This document shows positions 52,801-60,684 of a stretch of 64,000 nucleotides of DNA, in pieces. The stretch comes from Ridgeia piscesae. Taxonomy: Eukaryota > Annelida > Polychaeta > Sabellida > Siboglinidae. Each line of letters opens with the position of its first letter. Position 1 is the first letter of the stretch. The notes beneath the pieces are model-generated. The model worked only from the letters and a program-made list of their open reading frames with translations, ran no database searches and was not told the origin of the DNA. The stretch is from positions 115,001 to 179,000 of the forward strand of contig JAODUO010000127.1 in assembly GCA_025642075.2 (NCBI GenBank). The letters run 5' to 3'. The position numbers were made by a program, and so were the translations under genes.

Positions 52801-55800
52801 GAGATCTTTGTAGACAGGTAGCAGATGTCTGATGAAATTCGCTGATATCAAACTGAATGTTGTCAGAAAAAGATGAATCGACTGAGAAATATGTGAAAAG
52901 TATAACTGTAAACGGTTGGTATTTGGGTGCTACAACGAAACATGGATTTTTATGGATTTTGTAAATATTTGTGCTTACTGCTCATCGCCTGCAGGCAAAG
53001 CAAGTAGTAGAGCCGTAGTCGTAGAGAACATTGCAGGCAGCTTTAGAGATTTATAAAGCTACTTTAGTGCACTATAGCTAGAAAATGGAATTACGTATGC
53101 ACCAGAACAACTAAACTTGAGTGATATGGTTGCAGGTCACGTGGTCGTGGTGCTTCTGACAAATTCGTGTGACGCAATTTGTTGTTTTTGAAATGTCCCC
53201 TTTTATGGAGAAAAAGTTTTTTTGTTTTATATTAAGTAAGATTAATGTTGCTGGCAAAGAAATGGAACTCTTACGTGGATGATTAGGAATTTGGGTTACA
53301 AGTAGAAATTGTGAACTTTATTCCTGTTAAAAAGAGAGCCAACAACCCGTACTTTTATTTCATTTTAAACATTACTCTGGAGTTTCCTACAAGGTGTCAC
53401 TTGAGTTTGTCAGAATCCACATGCTACTGTGCAAGCATCATTAAAGTATAGTCACGCAAGACATGTAGTGAATTGCATCATTTGTTGGAGGTAGAAAGTA
53501 GTAGTTTTATTCTAAATCAAGGCTTCCAATTTGTTTGCAGCCGTAGATAAATTAAACCAGAATCATAGTTTCAGAATCGTAATCGGGAATATACTAGATA
53601 GATCGTCTATCTACAATTTGTTTAATTGCAGATAAACTGAAGCAATGGTGATTAATTTAAAACGATCTTCCATAGTTGGTTTTTAATATCCGTGCCGAGG
53701 GATTTGTCTCGTAACGTTGGTTGGATTGAGTGCAGATCGCTGGCTTCACCCCTTGCCTAAGCTACCCCCTTTGTACGACACTCCACACCCCGGCATGTGC
53801 TGTGGCTTTACATATGGCACTCACACCCCCACCCGGCCACCCCCACCCCGTGCATGATAAACATATCACTGAATGGACACTGAATTCACTCGTCTCACCC
53901 GAAGTTCACTGCCCAAGTTGACAATCGGTCACTTTTATATTGAAGTGAAAAATTCAAACATTACAATTATCGGTCACAGTTTAGTTTCTTTCTCAAATTT
54001 GATGATTGTGTAATGTTTGTATGAGTGGTAAGTTTCTTTCGTTGTGTTTGTCCTAGTTGGTCATACATTCTTTCACTTCCCACTGTCATGGGCCATTCAG
54101 ATATCCATCCTAGTTACCCATTCCATTCCAGTTCAGGTATCCATCCTACTTATCCATTCCATTCCAGTCCAGGTATCCATCCTAGTTATCCATTCCATTC
54201 CAGTCCAGGTATCCATCCTACTTATCCATTCCATTCCAGTCCAGGTATCCATCCTACTTATCCATTCCATTCCAGTCCAGGTATCCATCCTACTTATCCA
54301 TTCCATTCCAGTCCAGGTATCCATCCTACTTATCCATTCCATTCCAGTCCAGGTATCCATCCTACTTATCCATTCCATTCCAGTCCAGGTATCCATCCAA
54401 CTTATCTATTCCATTCCATCCAGATATCCATCCTACTTATCCATTCCATTCCAGTCCAGGTATCCATCCTACTTATCCATTCCATTCCAGTCCAGGTATC
54501 CATCCAACTTTTCCTATTCCATTCCATCCAGATATCCATCCTACTTATCCATTCCATTCCAGTCCAGATATCCATCCTACTTATCCATTCCATTCCAGTC
54601 CATATATCCATCCAACTTACCCATTCCATTCCAGTCCAGTCCAGACATTCATCCAACTTTTCCATTCCATTCCAGTCCAGATATCCATCCTACATATCCA
54701 TTCCATTCCAGTCCATTTCCACATTACACATACAATTCTGGATCAGTGTTGTGGATATAATTATTATTTCAGTCTCTGTTCGTAGTTTAGAAATTGACGC
54801 ACACGTCAATGTTGTGTTTACAAATGTTTGTTTTCTGTTTTGCAGAACCAACACCAGCACCAACACCAGCTCCCTCTACTGGTAAGTGCAGCTTTATTAA
54901 TACAATATCTGTATCTGCAGAAATTATTGAGGTCACAAGGTCATGAACCAATGGTGTTGCAGATCTGTTCCCTTTTGGTGTGGCCATTTTGCAATATACA
55001 GTGAAATTCTATAAATTGCTATAAAAGGTGATATTAGCTTAATTTAATTTGTTAGTTTTAGTAACAGTTTACTGTGTCAGTGATATGTTAGAGCATACGA
55101 GGGGGGCCCATTGAAATTGTGGAATACTAGTTGACACGAGGGAGGGTTTGTTGTACTGAGGGAGGGCCCAATGACATGAGGGATGGTTCATTGGTCTTGT
55201 GAAGCAGCAGATGGTCCCTGTCCAATATACTTAACCTGGACAGCATTACATTGACCCATACAAATCTTGCTTTTTTCATGGAAACCTGCCCTCCATTTCT
55301 CCCTGTTGCCCAGAGGTCAACGGGGGTCAGGGAGTCCAGGGAAGGGAGATAAGTTCAGCCTGGTCATAGATTGTAAGGGAGAAGGAGGGAAATCAGAAAC
55401 AGGGTGGCTCTACCAGGTCTGACCAGATATGAGGTGATATGATTAGAGATGAGACAAGCTGATGTAATGTAAAACGCCACCAAGATAGATTATTTCTAAA
55501 TCAATACATTTAAAGGTCACCTTCAAACTCAGGTCAAGTTCAGGTGCCCTTCAATCTGACATTTGAGTAGTGTTATTATCACTGGCTTAATTTATTGGAA
55601 ATATTCTGTTTGATCAGATTTAATAAAAGAAGAACAAAAGATTCAAAATAACTAGATATTTATAAATCAGACATAGTTGTAAGATTTTTTAAATAGCACG
55701 TGCAATAGAACACACTTAACTGACTTTCCAGCTGGGATGGAAATTAATGTTTTTGCATCGCCAGTTTTATTACCAAACAATAGCTGAACATTGGACGTTA

Positions 55801-58800
55801 CGTTTGCTGTGATAAACCTCTCGTATTGTGTATTGTTTTATGCACGAGACAATGTAAACTGATAAAGAGGATAATTATTGTCATGTTAAGTTTGGACAGT
55901 CGTTTTGCAGTTATTGTCTTTCAGAAAAAATCCATAAACCTCAGTCTCATGCATAAAGCCTCTTTCAGGTGGCCATCTTGGCGGCCATCTTGGTGGCCAT
56001 CTTGGCGGCCATCTTGGTGGCCATCTTGGCGGCCGTCTTGGCGGCCATCTTGGTGGCCATCTTGGCAGCCATCTGGGTGGCCATTATCATCTCCCAAAGT
56101 CAGCAGGCCAGCATTCCAGTGCTCCAAGAATGTTGGTAACATGTTGTGTCAGTGATATGCAATCTGTGAGATATTGAGCATAGTATGTAGTATACACTTC
56201 AAAGACCCAGTTTGTGGGTATCAAATGATGGCAATGTATACATTTTTGGGCGTAGAGGAACCACAGTAGGATGAACAGAAGCATCCTTTACATCGATTAG
56301 TTAGAGCAAAGTTAAATAAAATAAAATGAATCCATTTAACAACATGCGTTATGAGTGGGATTTGAAATGTGACCAAATAAAAAAGTTGCTATATTTTGCC
56401 TGAAATTATCATGCAATACCATCTATTAGGCTACAAGATATAAGCAAGTAACCAACAGACCAAATGTGCTAGGTTTTGTCAAGAATCTGATTACTGTGTA
56501 GCATAAAAGTTACACTTGTTTGTCGTGGAATATTATATAATTTTCATAATGAACAATAAATTTGTATTTTATAAAAAACAATCCATATGAATGAAATTCA
56601 GTTTTTATGGGATATGCCTCCAAAAAGACACCAAAATTTTATTATAATTATATTGAAAATGTATTGTTGATTTGGCAGGTGTGAGTAACTTAAATAAATT
56701 TGGCAGAAGTCTTGCAGTGAACTTGGCAATTTAGGCGGTTTACCAAACCAGTGCCACAATCTGAATCCAACAGAGATGTGACATAATTACTGCTACACAT
56801 TTCGCATGGCCGAACACACTTGTGGATTGCACAATGACAATGAAAGTGCTCATAACCTTGAGTGACCGGCCGTTTACGATCGCAGACCGGCGGACCTTGA
56901 AATGTGTGTAGCTAAGCGAGCCTGTCATGGCCGCCGCTAATGCTGTTGCATTTGACAGGCAATCAGATCTCGATTGGTGCCTCTTGGACTATCTGACATA
57001 ACCAAAAGCAATGATGCATTTATTTGCGGAATTGTGAATCGATAAATGGCGGTGTTTGACTTACGCACATTTACGCTGTCTGCCAGCGTGATGGACGGGA
57101 AGTTTATTCTGCATACTACAGCGGGGATGATATACCTGTCGTGGTGCACAGTATTACTAACACACAGCTGTTGAACACTTGAACAATGAGTAAATAAATG
57201 TGCACTCTATTCTTCCAATTCATGAGGATTTAATTTCAATTTTTTCATTAGTAGTCGTGGCCATTAGTAGAATATTGATTAGCAAATGTCGAACGGAATA
57301 GTCCCTTTTAGTTGATTGACGACAAAACCTAGCAGGTTTGATTTGATGTATTTATATTTTGTACCATGGCGGATGGATATGCCAAACCAGAATAAAATGT
57401 TATTAACCAAAGCAGATTGTTGCATGAAATTCAGCAGAGTTCCTGGTCTAAAATATGGATTTCAGTCAAAGAAGCCACTCGGGTAGTGCTTTGTGTTTTT
57501 CTGGAATTTACCTCTTTTGAAGCCAACCATGAGCCATGTGTAAAATAACTGTAAATATATAACTAACTGGAAGGTCAGTTCTTAATTGGTATTGTCCACC
57601 CCCCCTCCTAGGGGCCCCACAGTAGAAAACTAGAGTAGGGTGGGTAGGAGAGATCAGCGTGGGTTCACAGGGATTAGGTGACAGATTGCCTAGTCCTATA
57701 ATTGTGTCATGACCCCAGGTCGTAACCTCAGGTAACAAAATTGAGGTCGGTTTTTGGCGCCACATTTACAAACTGATTAGTCCGTGGTGTGGTTTTCAGT
57801 AAGTGATTCCTGGCGGTAAATAATTACAGTTGTAAATGGTTACTACAGTTGGGTCGAGTGACACTGTCTCCATTACAGTTCTAATCACTGTGAAACAGAC
57901 AGTGGGATAATATGTGTGACTTGTGTTCATTAAAAACACGTTTTGGCAGATGAGGGACGGTAAATATAATTTATGGAAAACAAAATTTACAAACAAAAAT
58001 AAGACCTTTAGCATATGGCATAAAGTAATATAGCAATTAAAATACATGACAGCAGAAGAAAATGGCTAATACATTATATGGTGGGGGGTAAAATAATGAC
58101 ACACAAAGTCACCAGAGACTAATATTCATTTGTCACATTATACGCCACACCACAGATAGATTGTGCACTTAACGTCACACAGGATTTATTCAGAATCCGT
58201 TGCCTAAAGCTACTGAATTTACTGAATAATGATGTCTCTGTTAGCCGTTTAAGTGATACAAACCTGAACTACTGGAGACAGAATTAAAGATACCGGAGAT
58301 GGAGACAGTTTGTCAACATTAACTCAGTCCATTCGGTGCCAGTAGATGTCAGGTCTAGGTCTGTTCAGCATCAGTGTTTTTGATAGCGCTGATCTAAAAC
58401 AACGTTGACCCAGTTTTTGAAGCTTTGAGAAGAAACACGCCAGTGTCATGGGAAATGTTTCCTGTAAGAGATTTTAAAAAATGCACTGAATGACTCATCT
58501 TGTGTTACGATATGACAAATTGGGAGATGGGTTTGTTTAATGTGTCGATATATAGTTCCCCTTCTGACAGGGCACTTGGATATATGTCCTTTTTTGGGTT
58601 GATATGAGCAGAATCCTTATATAGAGATTATTCTAAAATCCAAGATGTTTACGGCAGCATTTTCTTTAATGTCAATATTCTTAATGGGTATGGTACAATC
58701 AACTGACTGAATTATAATAACAATAAAATAACAAAAAGTACTTATAGTGCCCGCTCAGTTCGTTCATATGCACATGTATAAAAGAAGTTTGCATGAAAAG

Positions 58801-59210
58801 ATGTACATGTACCAACTAAAAATATAGCATTACGTTACATTAAGTTACAAAATGCAATTAAAAGAGAGATAATGAGGAACAAAGTTTTAAGCAAATACTA
58901 AGACATTCTTGTTAACAAATACTTTAAATACAGCAAATTTAACATAGATATGCTAAAAACTAATAAAACATGATACATTTGTCCAGGTCAGGGAAAGCAC
59001 AAAAATGCATTGATTTGTTTGAACTGTGACAAAATGATGCTGTATTTACCTTTCATATACCATACTGTTGACATTACCGGATTTTCCTTCCAGGTGGCGC
59101 TGGTGTAGCTGGCATTGTCATCGGATTAATCGTTGGTCTGCTGATCCTGGTCGTCATCATTGTTGCCATCGTATGTGTGCTGAGGGGCCGACGGTCGAAA
59201 CAACCCAAAG
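2364..59210 (+). CDS. Three-Ig-domain transmembrane receptor (spliced, 3' end unresolved)
   Basis: Probable cell-surface adhesion or recognition receptor. The coding sequence joins 2364-2412, 40727-41053, 42326-42607, 50081-50344, 54846-54881 and 59094-59210, giving 358 residues plus an unresolved tail. Layout: signal peptide 1-22, Ig1 about 23-125 (Cys39, Trp51, Cys106), Ig2 126-219 (Cys146, Trp160, Cys199, extra Cys130 and Cys212), Ig3 220-307 (Cys242, Trp254, Cys286), Pro/Thr stalk 308-319, membrane helix about 325-349, then a basic stop-transfer stretch. Every intron is phase 1, so each Ig domain is one symmetric exon, the classic shuffling unit. I cannot assign an orthologue. The extra cysteine pair in Ig2 recalls the C2 domain of CTX/CAR-type receptors, and three Ig domains recall nectins, but both comparisons are inference. 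Confidence 0.88.
4231..4261. promoter_or_regulatory. POU/octamer-like motif pair
   Basis: TTTGCATAATG at 4231 is followed at 4250-4261 by the perfect palindrome TTGCATATGCAA. The palindrome resembles the MORE-type dimer site (ATGCATATGCAT) bound by POU-domain proteins. The match is visible in the sequence; function as an intronic enhancer is inference. Confidence 0.3.
5578..5662. repeat. Short AT-rich tandem duplication
   Basis: A roughly 31-bp unit containing TACTAATGTTGATAATATT and GGTAAATGAATA is repeated about two and a half times, with the period visible between positions 5601 and 5632. Confidence 0.7.
8075..8214 (+). mobile_element. MITE copy A (3' part only)
   Basis: This is the right-hand half of a repeat seen more fully at 16215-16490 and 50494-50782. 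Shared blocks are GGAAATAGT.TCCT, a CATTTTCATTTTGAAAAA block and the terminal GTGAAATGGCCCCTGG, whose reverse complement begins CCAGGGGCCATTTCAC and matches the left end of the fuller copies. The left half is missing or diverged beyond recognition, replaced by a TG-rich stretch. Confidence 0.7.
8215..16214. other. Intron 1, second part: no gene seen
   Basis: Intron sequence with no supported exons. A 7-bp hairpin (CAGGGCT / AGCCCTG, 4-nt loop) lies near 8374. An RFX X-box-like site is at 10054-10066. A very AT-rich, low-complexity block lies at about 13980-14200, and an AATAAATAAATAAA run near 15710. Other short frames are uninformative. Confidence 0.6.
10054..10066. promoter_or_regulatory. 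RFX X-box-like inverted repeat
   Basis: GTTGCC T AGCAAC is a perfect match to both RFX half-sites (GTNRCC and RGYAAC) with a one-base spacer. RFX factors drive ciliary and other genes in animals. A single match in 64 kb can occur by chance. Confidence 0.3.
16215..16490 (+). mobile_element. MITE copy B (near full length)
   Basis: A 276-bp element that aligns along its length with 50494-50782. Shared blocks include ATTTCACTAAC at the left, TTTTGATCCTTA, GTGATCTTGAATA, CTGTCAACACCA / TTGTCAACACCA, TCATGGAAATAGTGTCCT and ATTTTGTTTA. Its ends are inverted: left CATGGGATCATTTCACTAA and right, reverse-complemented, CAGGGACCATTTCATTAAG. No protein is encoded, so it is a non-autonomous DNA element. 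The CAGGG-type terminus fits hAT-like elements, but no clear 8-bp target duplication remains. Confidence 0.78.
16333..16345 (+). promoter_or_regulatory. CTCF-type motif inside MITE copy B
   Basis: CCAGCAGGGGGCG at 16333-16345 is an essentially perfect match to the CTCF core (CCASYAGRKGGCR). The corresponding region of copy C has diverged and lacks it. CTCF binding motifs are conserved in bilaterians, so this could be an insulator or loop anchor in the long first intron. Occupancy is unknown. Confidence 0.4.
16491..22193. other. Intron 1, third part: no gene seen
   Basis: CpG-poor intron sequence. A minus-strand frame of 213 codons at 17234-17875 is the longest non-repetitive open frame in the window but carries no recognisable domain. 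A short GGTCAGTGTTGGTGA tandem pair lies near 17699-17730. AT-rich low-complexity runs occur near 20630-20670. I support no gene here. Confidence 0.55.
22194..22227. repeat. Perfect 15-bp inverted repeat (hairpin)
   Basis: TTTCTGGTGTATTAG at 22194-22208 is followed by a 4-nt loop TTTC and then its exact complement CTAATACACCAGAAA at 22213-22227. The stem is perfect and the loop very tight. It is not a histone 3' stem-loop and too short for a microRNA precursor. It could be the fused ends of a small inverted-repeat element or a structured RNA segment in the intron. Confidence 0.85.
22228..22936. other. Intron 1 segment, no gene seen
   Basis: Contains short C- and G-rich patches near 22435-22465 but no repeat family or exon that I recognise. 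Confidence 0.6.
22937..23264. repeat. (AC)n-rich compound microsatellite
   Basis: About 330 bp of imperfect AC, ACGC and CATGCACG repeats, including a CGCGCGCGCACACACAC core near 23046-23070. The high His/Thr or Cys/Val frames on the two strands are translations of this repeat and not genes. Confidence 0.95.
23265..29573. other. Intron 1, fourth part: no gene seen
   Basis: Intron sequence with a purine-rich (G/A) stretch at about 25345-25660, and an AT-rich block near 26700-26930 with homeobox-type ATTA cores that looks more enhancer-like than its surroundings, though I cannot test conservation. An RFX-like half-palindrome GTCGCTATGGCAAC lies at 23514-23527. No exon is supported. Confidence 0.55.
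29574..29784. repeat. (AT)n microsatellite block
   Basis: About 210 bp composed almost only of A and T, mainly TATATA runs interrupted by short ATTAATATACACATA-like breaks. Such blocks form cruciforms readily and are often unstable and poorly assembled. Confidence 0.97.
29785..31555. other. Intron 1, fifth part: no gene seen
   Basis: Includes stretches with more CpG than usual (about 30170-30320 and 31055-31340), possibly regulatory, but no exon signals or named motifs stand out. Confidence 0.55.
31556..31843. repeat. (GTGC)n / (TG)n / (GTAT)n compound microsatellite
   Basis: Two GCGT tetranucleotide tracts (about 31577-31633 and 31766-31835) flank GTAT and TG runs. The second tract has about 17 uninterrupted GCGT units. 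Apparent RACV- or HART-repeat proteins on the two strands are artefacts. Confidence 0.96.
31844..40726. other. Intron 1, last part: no gene seen
   Basis: Intron sequence. An ATT trinucleotide run lies at about 32703-32740 and a 38-bp period tandem duplication at about 34794-34860. A 140-codon plus-strand frame at 33104-33526 shows no domain and is probably chance. The final 20 bases are a good polypyrimidine/AG acceptor for exon 2. Confidence 0.55.
34794..34860. repeat. 38-bp period tandem duplication
   Basis: GATAACATGAAG followed by a variant of TACGTACCAGTGTTGAT occurs at 34794 and again at 34832, with three substitutions between copies. Confidence 0.7.
40727..41053 (+). CDS. Ig receptor exon 2: Ig domain 1
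   Basis: This exon encodes the membrane-distal Ig domain in 109 codons, from a TTGTAG acceptor to a G|GTAGGT donor, phase 1 at both ends. The Ig hallmarks are VQLIC (Cys39), VVWKDW (Trp51) and the F-strand DDAGVYFC (Cys106). One N-glycosylation sequon (NKT) sits at about residue 111. The segment between the C and E strands is long and charged, which points to a V- or I-set fold. Frame and splice sites agree with exons 1 and 3. Confidence 0.93.
41341..41532. repeat. 24-bp minisatellite, 8 copies
   Basis: The unit is GTGAGATGGTCC followed by CCCATATACATA. Eight units run head to tail with a few substitutions (GAGATGG or GAAATGG, TCCCC, ACCCC or TCCCT). Because 24 is a multiple of three, both strands stay open and give repeat-peptide frames, which are not evidence of a gene. 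The array lies wholly in intron 2. Confidence 0.97.
41650..42095 (+). mobile_element. Non-LTR retrotransposon (LINE) 3' end, truncated
   Basis: A degraded copy of the C-terminal end of a LINE ORF2 protein. The block LKDWLPV (about 41665-41685) is followed after a frameshift by RPTYLVNLLHS, then AFSVAAPTIWNQLP and TFKKELNLF before a stop at 41953-41955. The pattern W-LPV ... F-V-AP--WN-LP ... FK--L is characteristic of CR1/L2/Jockey-type elements just after the reverse transcriptase. The following 140 bp end in GCACTATAAAAGAG, like the 3' termini of such elements. It is 5'-truncated and dead. Confidence 0.82.
42326..42607 (+). CDS. Ig receptor exon 3: Ig domain 2 with extra Cys pair
   Basis: Ninety-four codons, acceptor CTGTCAG and donor T|GTAAGT, phase 1 at both ends. 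Core residues are Cys146 (AELLCEV), Trp160 (EPEWIS) and Cys199 (VTFTCQV). Two further cysteines, Cys130 near the start (AVACVG) and Cys212 near the end (QTTCERK), could bridge the A and G strands. An additional bridge of that kind is known in the membrane-proximal C2 domain of the CTX/CAR/JAM-like family. No N-glycosylation sequon is visible. The domain is short, consistent with a C2/I-type fold. Confidence 0.93.
43876..44060 (-). mobile_element. LINE ORF2 C-terminal fragment (RTE-like)
   Basis: On the minus strand, reading from about 44040 downward, the translation runs KTPSGRPARRWRDELYAYW and continues with NWQWITQARQIWKLRPL before a stop. The motif GRP--RW-D-----G--W---A-----W is a well known signature at the C-terminus of RTE/Proto2-like and related LINE polyproteins. 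The trailing TGATGATGATGA at about 43880-43891 matches the short tandem 3' tails of such elements. The copy is strongly 5'-truncated. Confidence 0.78.
44905..45625. repeat. 32-33-bp minisatellite, about 21 copies
   Basis: The unit is CATCAGGTGTCTGAAGGTGA followed by CATGGAGTGAACA. Nineteen units carry GTCTGAAGGTG and two diverged units stand at the left edge. Unit length alternates between 32 and 33 bp because one G is lost in about a third of the units (CATGAGT or CATGGAGT), so frames drift and no protein is encoded. Single-base variants (GGAGT, GGACT, GAAGT, TAGAGT) are interspersed, indicating ongoing unit exchange. Confidence 0.97.
48405..48418. promoter_or_regulatory. RFX X-box match in intron 3
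   Basis: GTTACC GT AGCAAC matches the full RFX X-box consensus GTNRCC-N2-RGYAAC. The context is moderately CpG-rich. Function is inferred from motif identity only. Confidence 0.35.
48931..49250 (+). mobile_element. tRNA-derived SINE
   Basis: A polymerase III box A-like stretch (TAGAGCTTCAGACTC, 48941-48955) and a perfect box B (GGTTCGAATCC, 48973-48983) form a tRNA-like head. A central domain with TTCACTCAGCTGTATAAATG and AGTACCTGACTATAGAC follows. Similar CAGCTGTAAATGAGTACC cores are known from mollusc and other metazoan SINEs. The tail contains GCGCTATATAAGAACTT, a LINE-like 3' end. It is not a functional tRNA gene: the 5' acceptor half is missing and the element continues far beyond the tRNA part. 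A minus-strand frame across it is a shadow. Confidence 0.85.
49791..49882. repeat. (CA)n microsatellite
   Basis: A run of CA dinucleotides with an interruption ATGTACACACGCGCGTGCATG. It lies about 200 bp upstream of exon 4. Confidence 0.96.
50081..50344 (+). CDS. Ig receptor exon 4: Ig domain 3
   Basis: The membrane-proximal Ig domain of 88 codons, acceptor CGCCCACAG and donor G|GTGAGT, phase 1 at both ends. Hallmarks are QKIKCSGNGNPAPKVTW (Cys242, Trp254), a typical I-set B-C region, and the F strand ALTYTCSASSNIG (Cys286). The domain is compact, with short C'-E loops. GNPxPxVxW followed by YxCxAxNxxG is the standard I-set signature of adhesion molecules and receptor ectodomains. Confidence 0.94.
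50494..50782 (+). mobile_element. MITE copy C (full length)
   Basis: A 289-bp element with inverted ends. Left: CAGACCAGATTATTTCACTA followed by ACCTTGTTAAGAGCTCTTAA. Right, reverse-complemented: CAGGGGGTCGTTTCACTAAG followed by ATAAAGAGCTCTTAATG. TTTCACTAA and AAGAGCTCTTAA are shared by both ends at similar spacing, giving imperfect terminal inverted repeats of about 35-40 bp. The interior aligns with copy B and partly with copy A. No coding capacity. Confidence 0.8.
52000..52300. promoter_or_regulatory. CpG-rich patch with paired RFX X-box-like sites
   Basis: Within CpG-poor intron 4, this 300-bp patch has markedly more CpGs. It holds the perfect palindrome GTTGCTATAGCAAC (52134-52147) and a second half-site GCCATAGCAAC (52284-52294), both in the RFX X-box style, plus an inverted CCAAT box (GATTGG, near 52265). 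It also contains an imperfect hairpin around GGTCACC / GGTGACC (52227-52252). It looks like a regulatory element or a cryptic promoter. No transcript start or exon could be tied to it. Confidence 0.4.
54098..54716. repeat. 36-bp minisatellite, about 17 copies
   Basis: The unit is CAGGTATCCATCCTACTTAT followed by CCATTCCATTCCAGTC. About 17 head-to-tail units are present, with shortened or altered units near 54392-54420 and 54500-54530. As 36 is divisible by three, long open frames exist on both strands with period-12 peptides. The one reaching the next exon is in a different frame from the receptor, so these are artefacts. The array ends 130 bp before the stalk exon. Confidence 0.97.
54846..54881 (+). 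CDS. Ig receptor exon 5: Pro/Thr stalk
   Basis: A 36-nt exon between a TTTTGCAG acceptor and a G|GTAAGT donor, phase 1 at both ends. It encodes EPTPAPTPAPST, a short rigid linker joining Ig3 to the membrane helix and a likely site of O-linked glycosylation. Because the exon is symmetric (12 codons), skipping it would keep the frame. Confidence 0.88.
54882..59093. other. Intron 5 (4.2 kb): YY1-like array, otherwise plain
   Basis: CpG-poor intron. The only structured item is the 12-bp array at 55971-56085. The segments 54882-55970 and 56086-59093 hold no exon or repeat I recognise. Confidence 0.65.
55971..56085. repeat. 12-bp GGCCATCTTGGY array (YY1-like sites)
   Basis: Nine units plus a partial one of GGCCATCTTGGC / GGCCATCTTGGT in head-to-tail order, the last base often alternating C and T to give a 24-bp higher-order period. 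Each unit contains GCGGCCATCTTGG or GTGGCCATCTTGG, very close to the YY1 binding site (CGGCCATCTTG). Plus-strand frames read WRPSW repeats but are not part of a gene. Confidence 0.93.
59094..59210 (+). CDS. Ig receptor exon 6: transmembrane segment
   Basis: Thirty-nine codons from a TTCCTTCCAG acceptor to a G|GTATGT donor, phase 1 at both ends. After GGAGVAG comes an uninterrupted hydrophobic helix of about 24 residues (approximately 325-349, rich in I, V, L and G), then the basic stop-transfer sequence RGRRSKQPK. This fixes a type I orientation, with the Ig domains outside the cell. The glycine-spaced first half (GIVIG-IVG) could pack helices together. The continuing cytoplasmic tail must come from one or more downstream exons. 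Confidence 0.93.
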
Positions 59211-59674
59211 GTATGTCTAAGTACCATAACGATCGTGACACCTTAAATCTATTGCATTGATGATTCACAAGCTTAAAAATGTGAACGAACTTGTGCCACA
59301 GCCATCTTTTGCTGTAATGAATGGTACCAGTAGATGACATTGTTTCAGACACAAATGCCAAGTTATCGTTTTACGTATGTTTTTCTTCAAAACATGAAGA
59401 TGGTTTGAAATTTTCTATCCATTTGTAGCAATTATGGTTCGCTTTGTAGTTTTAAAACTTGTAAAACTTGTGTTAGTGTTTTATAGTATATTAAGTAGGA
59501 TGCTTGTACATTAGTTGCTTCTAAGGCTTATGTAATTTCTTATTTTATTAGCTCCCCTCTGTCTTCTGCAAGTATGGAATAGAGCTACTAAATCTAAAAA
59601 TCTGGTCACCGAAATTTTTTTTATTTAGAATTTTATATAGTTAACATACGGATGTATTTTTTTTCTGCTACCAG

Positions 59675-59835
59675 GAAGCGGTAATGTATATTGTCTTTGT
59701 CTGTCAGCCTTGAATAAGAATTTTCTCTAGAATATTCAATTGCACTGTGCCAAATTCAGAACACAAGCCAAAAATATTTGAATTGCATCAATCTGTTGCA
59801 AAGATCTACCAATAAATAAACACCTTTCCTTGATG
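59675..59835 (+). CDS. Candidate terminal exon A of Ig receptor
   Basis: A very good acceptor (T8 followed by CTGCTACCAG) precedes 59675. In the required phase it encodes GSGNVYCLCLSALNKNFL and a stop at 59728-59730. AATAAA hexamers at 59811 and 59815 lie about 80 bp beyond the stop, so the exon could end near 59835. It would end the gene before the putative promoter of the next gene. The tail has no known motif, and the call rests on splice signal, phase and poly(A) signal alone. Confidence 0.3.
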
Positions 59836-60684
59836 CATAATTCCATTTGAAAACTCAGCATTTTAAATCTATAAAAAATTTCAAAATACCAGCCAACCAG
59901 TCACTGGAATTGAAGTGCCCATTTTCTTTTTCAATGGCATTTTCTGGTGCAACTGGGTCTTTGAAATTCATTGACGTGTCGGAATGCTTGAGTAAGACGG
60001 CCACTTTTCCTACTACTAATTTGCAGCTTCACCGGTCAGCTGAAGTTATGAATTTGGTGCAGTTGTGGTTCGCATGGCTAACGTTTGGTTGACGTTTTTG
60101 TAACAATAGTTGTTTGTCAGATCACTGAAACCTCAGACGTACTTCATGAAGTGGTTTTATAAACATCCGCACATACCTCTGGCCTACAATCTCGCTGTCA
60201 CAACAAATGTCTGTTCCAAAAACTTAATGTAACGTGGCAAACTATAGAGGTCTACTGATATTTTATTATTAAAAAACTAACCCGGGTGTTTTGCAAATGT
60301 TTGAAGACAATTATTGAATTATCTTAGGACCTGTTTATGGTTCAATTATGGTTTGTGTCTCTGTGAACCATAACTTTATTTCCTATAGTTTTTCTTTGCA
60401 ATGTGACATTTGTTTCAACAAATTTACATTTCTCCTGATACCGAAATAACAAGTCCTAGCTGATATCTATCTACCCTCTGACTTCTGCTAATAAGCTTTT
60501 TGGGTTCAGTTAATTTCCAGTTAACAACGATAACATTGTGGTGTATGCTAATGTTGTACAAAAACAGCATACAAATGCCCCTGTACTCGTCAAGCCACCT
60601 CTATAGTTTTGGTGTCCCGTTGGTTTATGTGTAAACACGCCAGTCAGTTCAAATAAATCACATTATTTAGCATCTATCACCTAT

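Larger units (their letters stand above)
50345..54845. other. Intron 4 (4.5 kb): MITE, X-box patch, minisatellite
   Basis: Besides the separately listed items, 50783-52000 and 52310-54090 show no recognisable coding or repeat sequence. A CTCF-like site, CAGCCAGGGGGCACCA, lies at about 52782-52797 with two mismatches to the core. The last 130 bp hold the branch and pyrimidine region before exon 5. Confidence 0.65.

Noticed and set aside
54025..54885. 286- and 238-codon frames over the 36-bp minisatellite
   Set aside because: They are translations of the tandem array in codon-multiple units. The one that reaches the stalk exon reads it in a different frame from the receptor.
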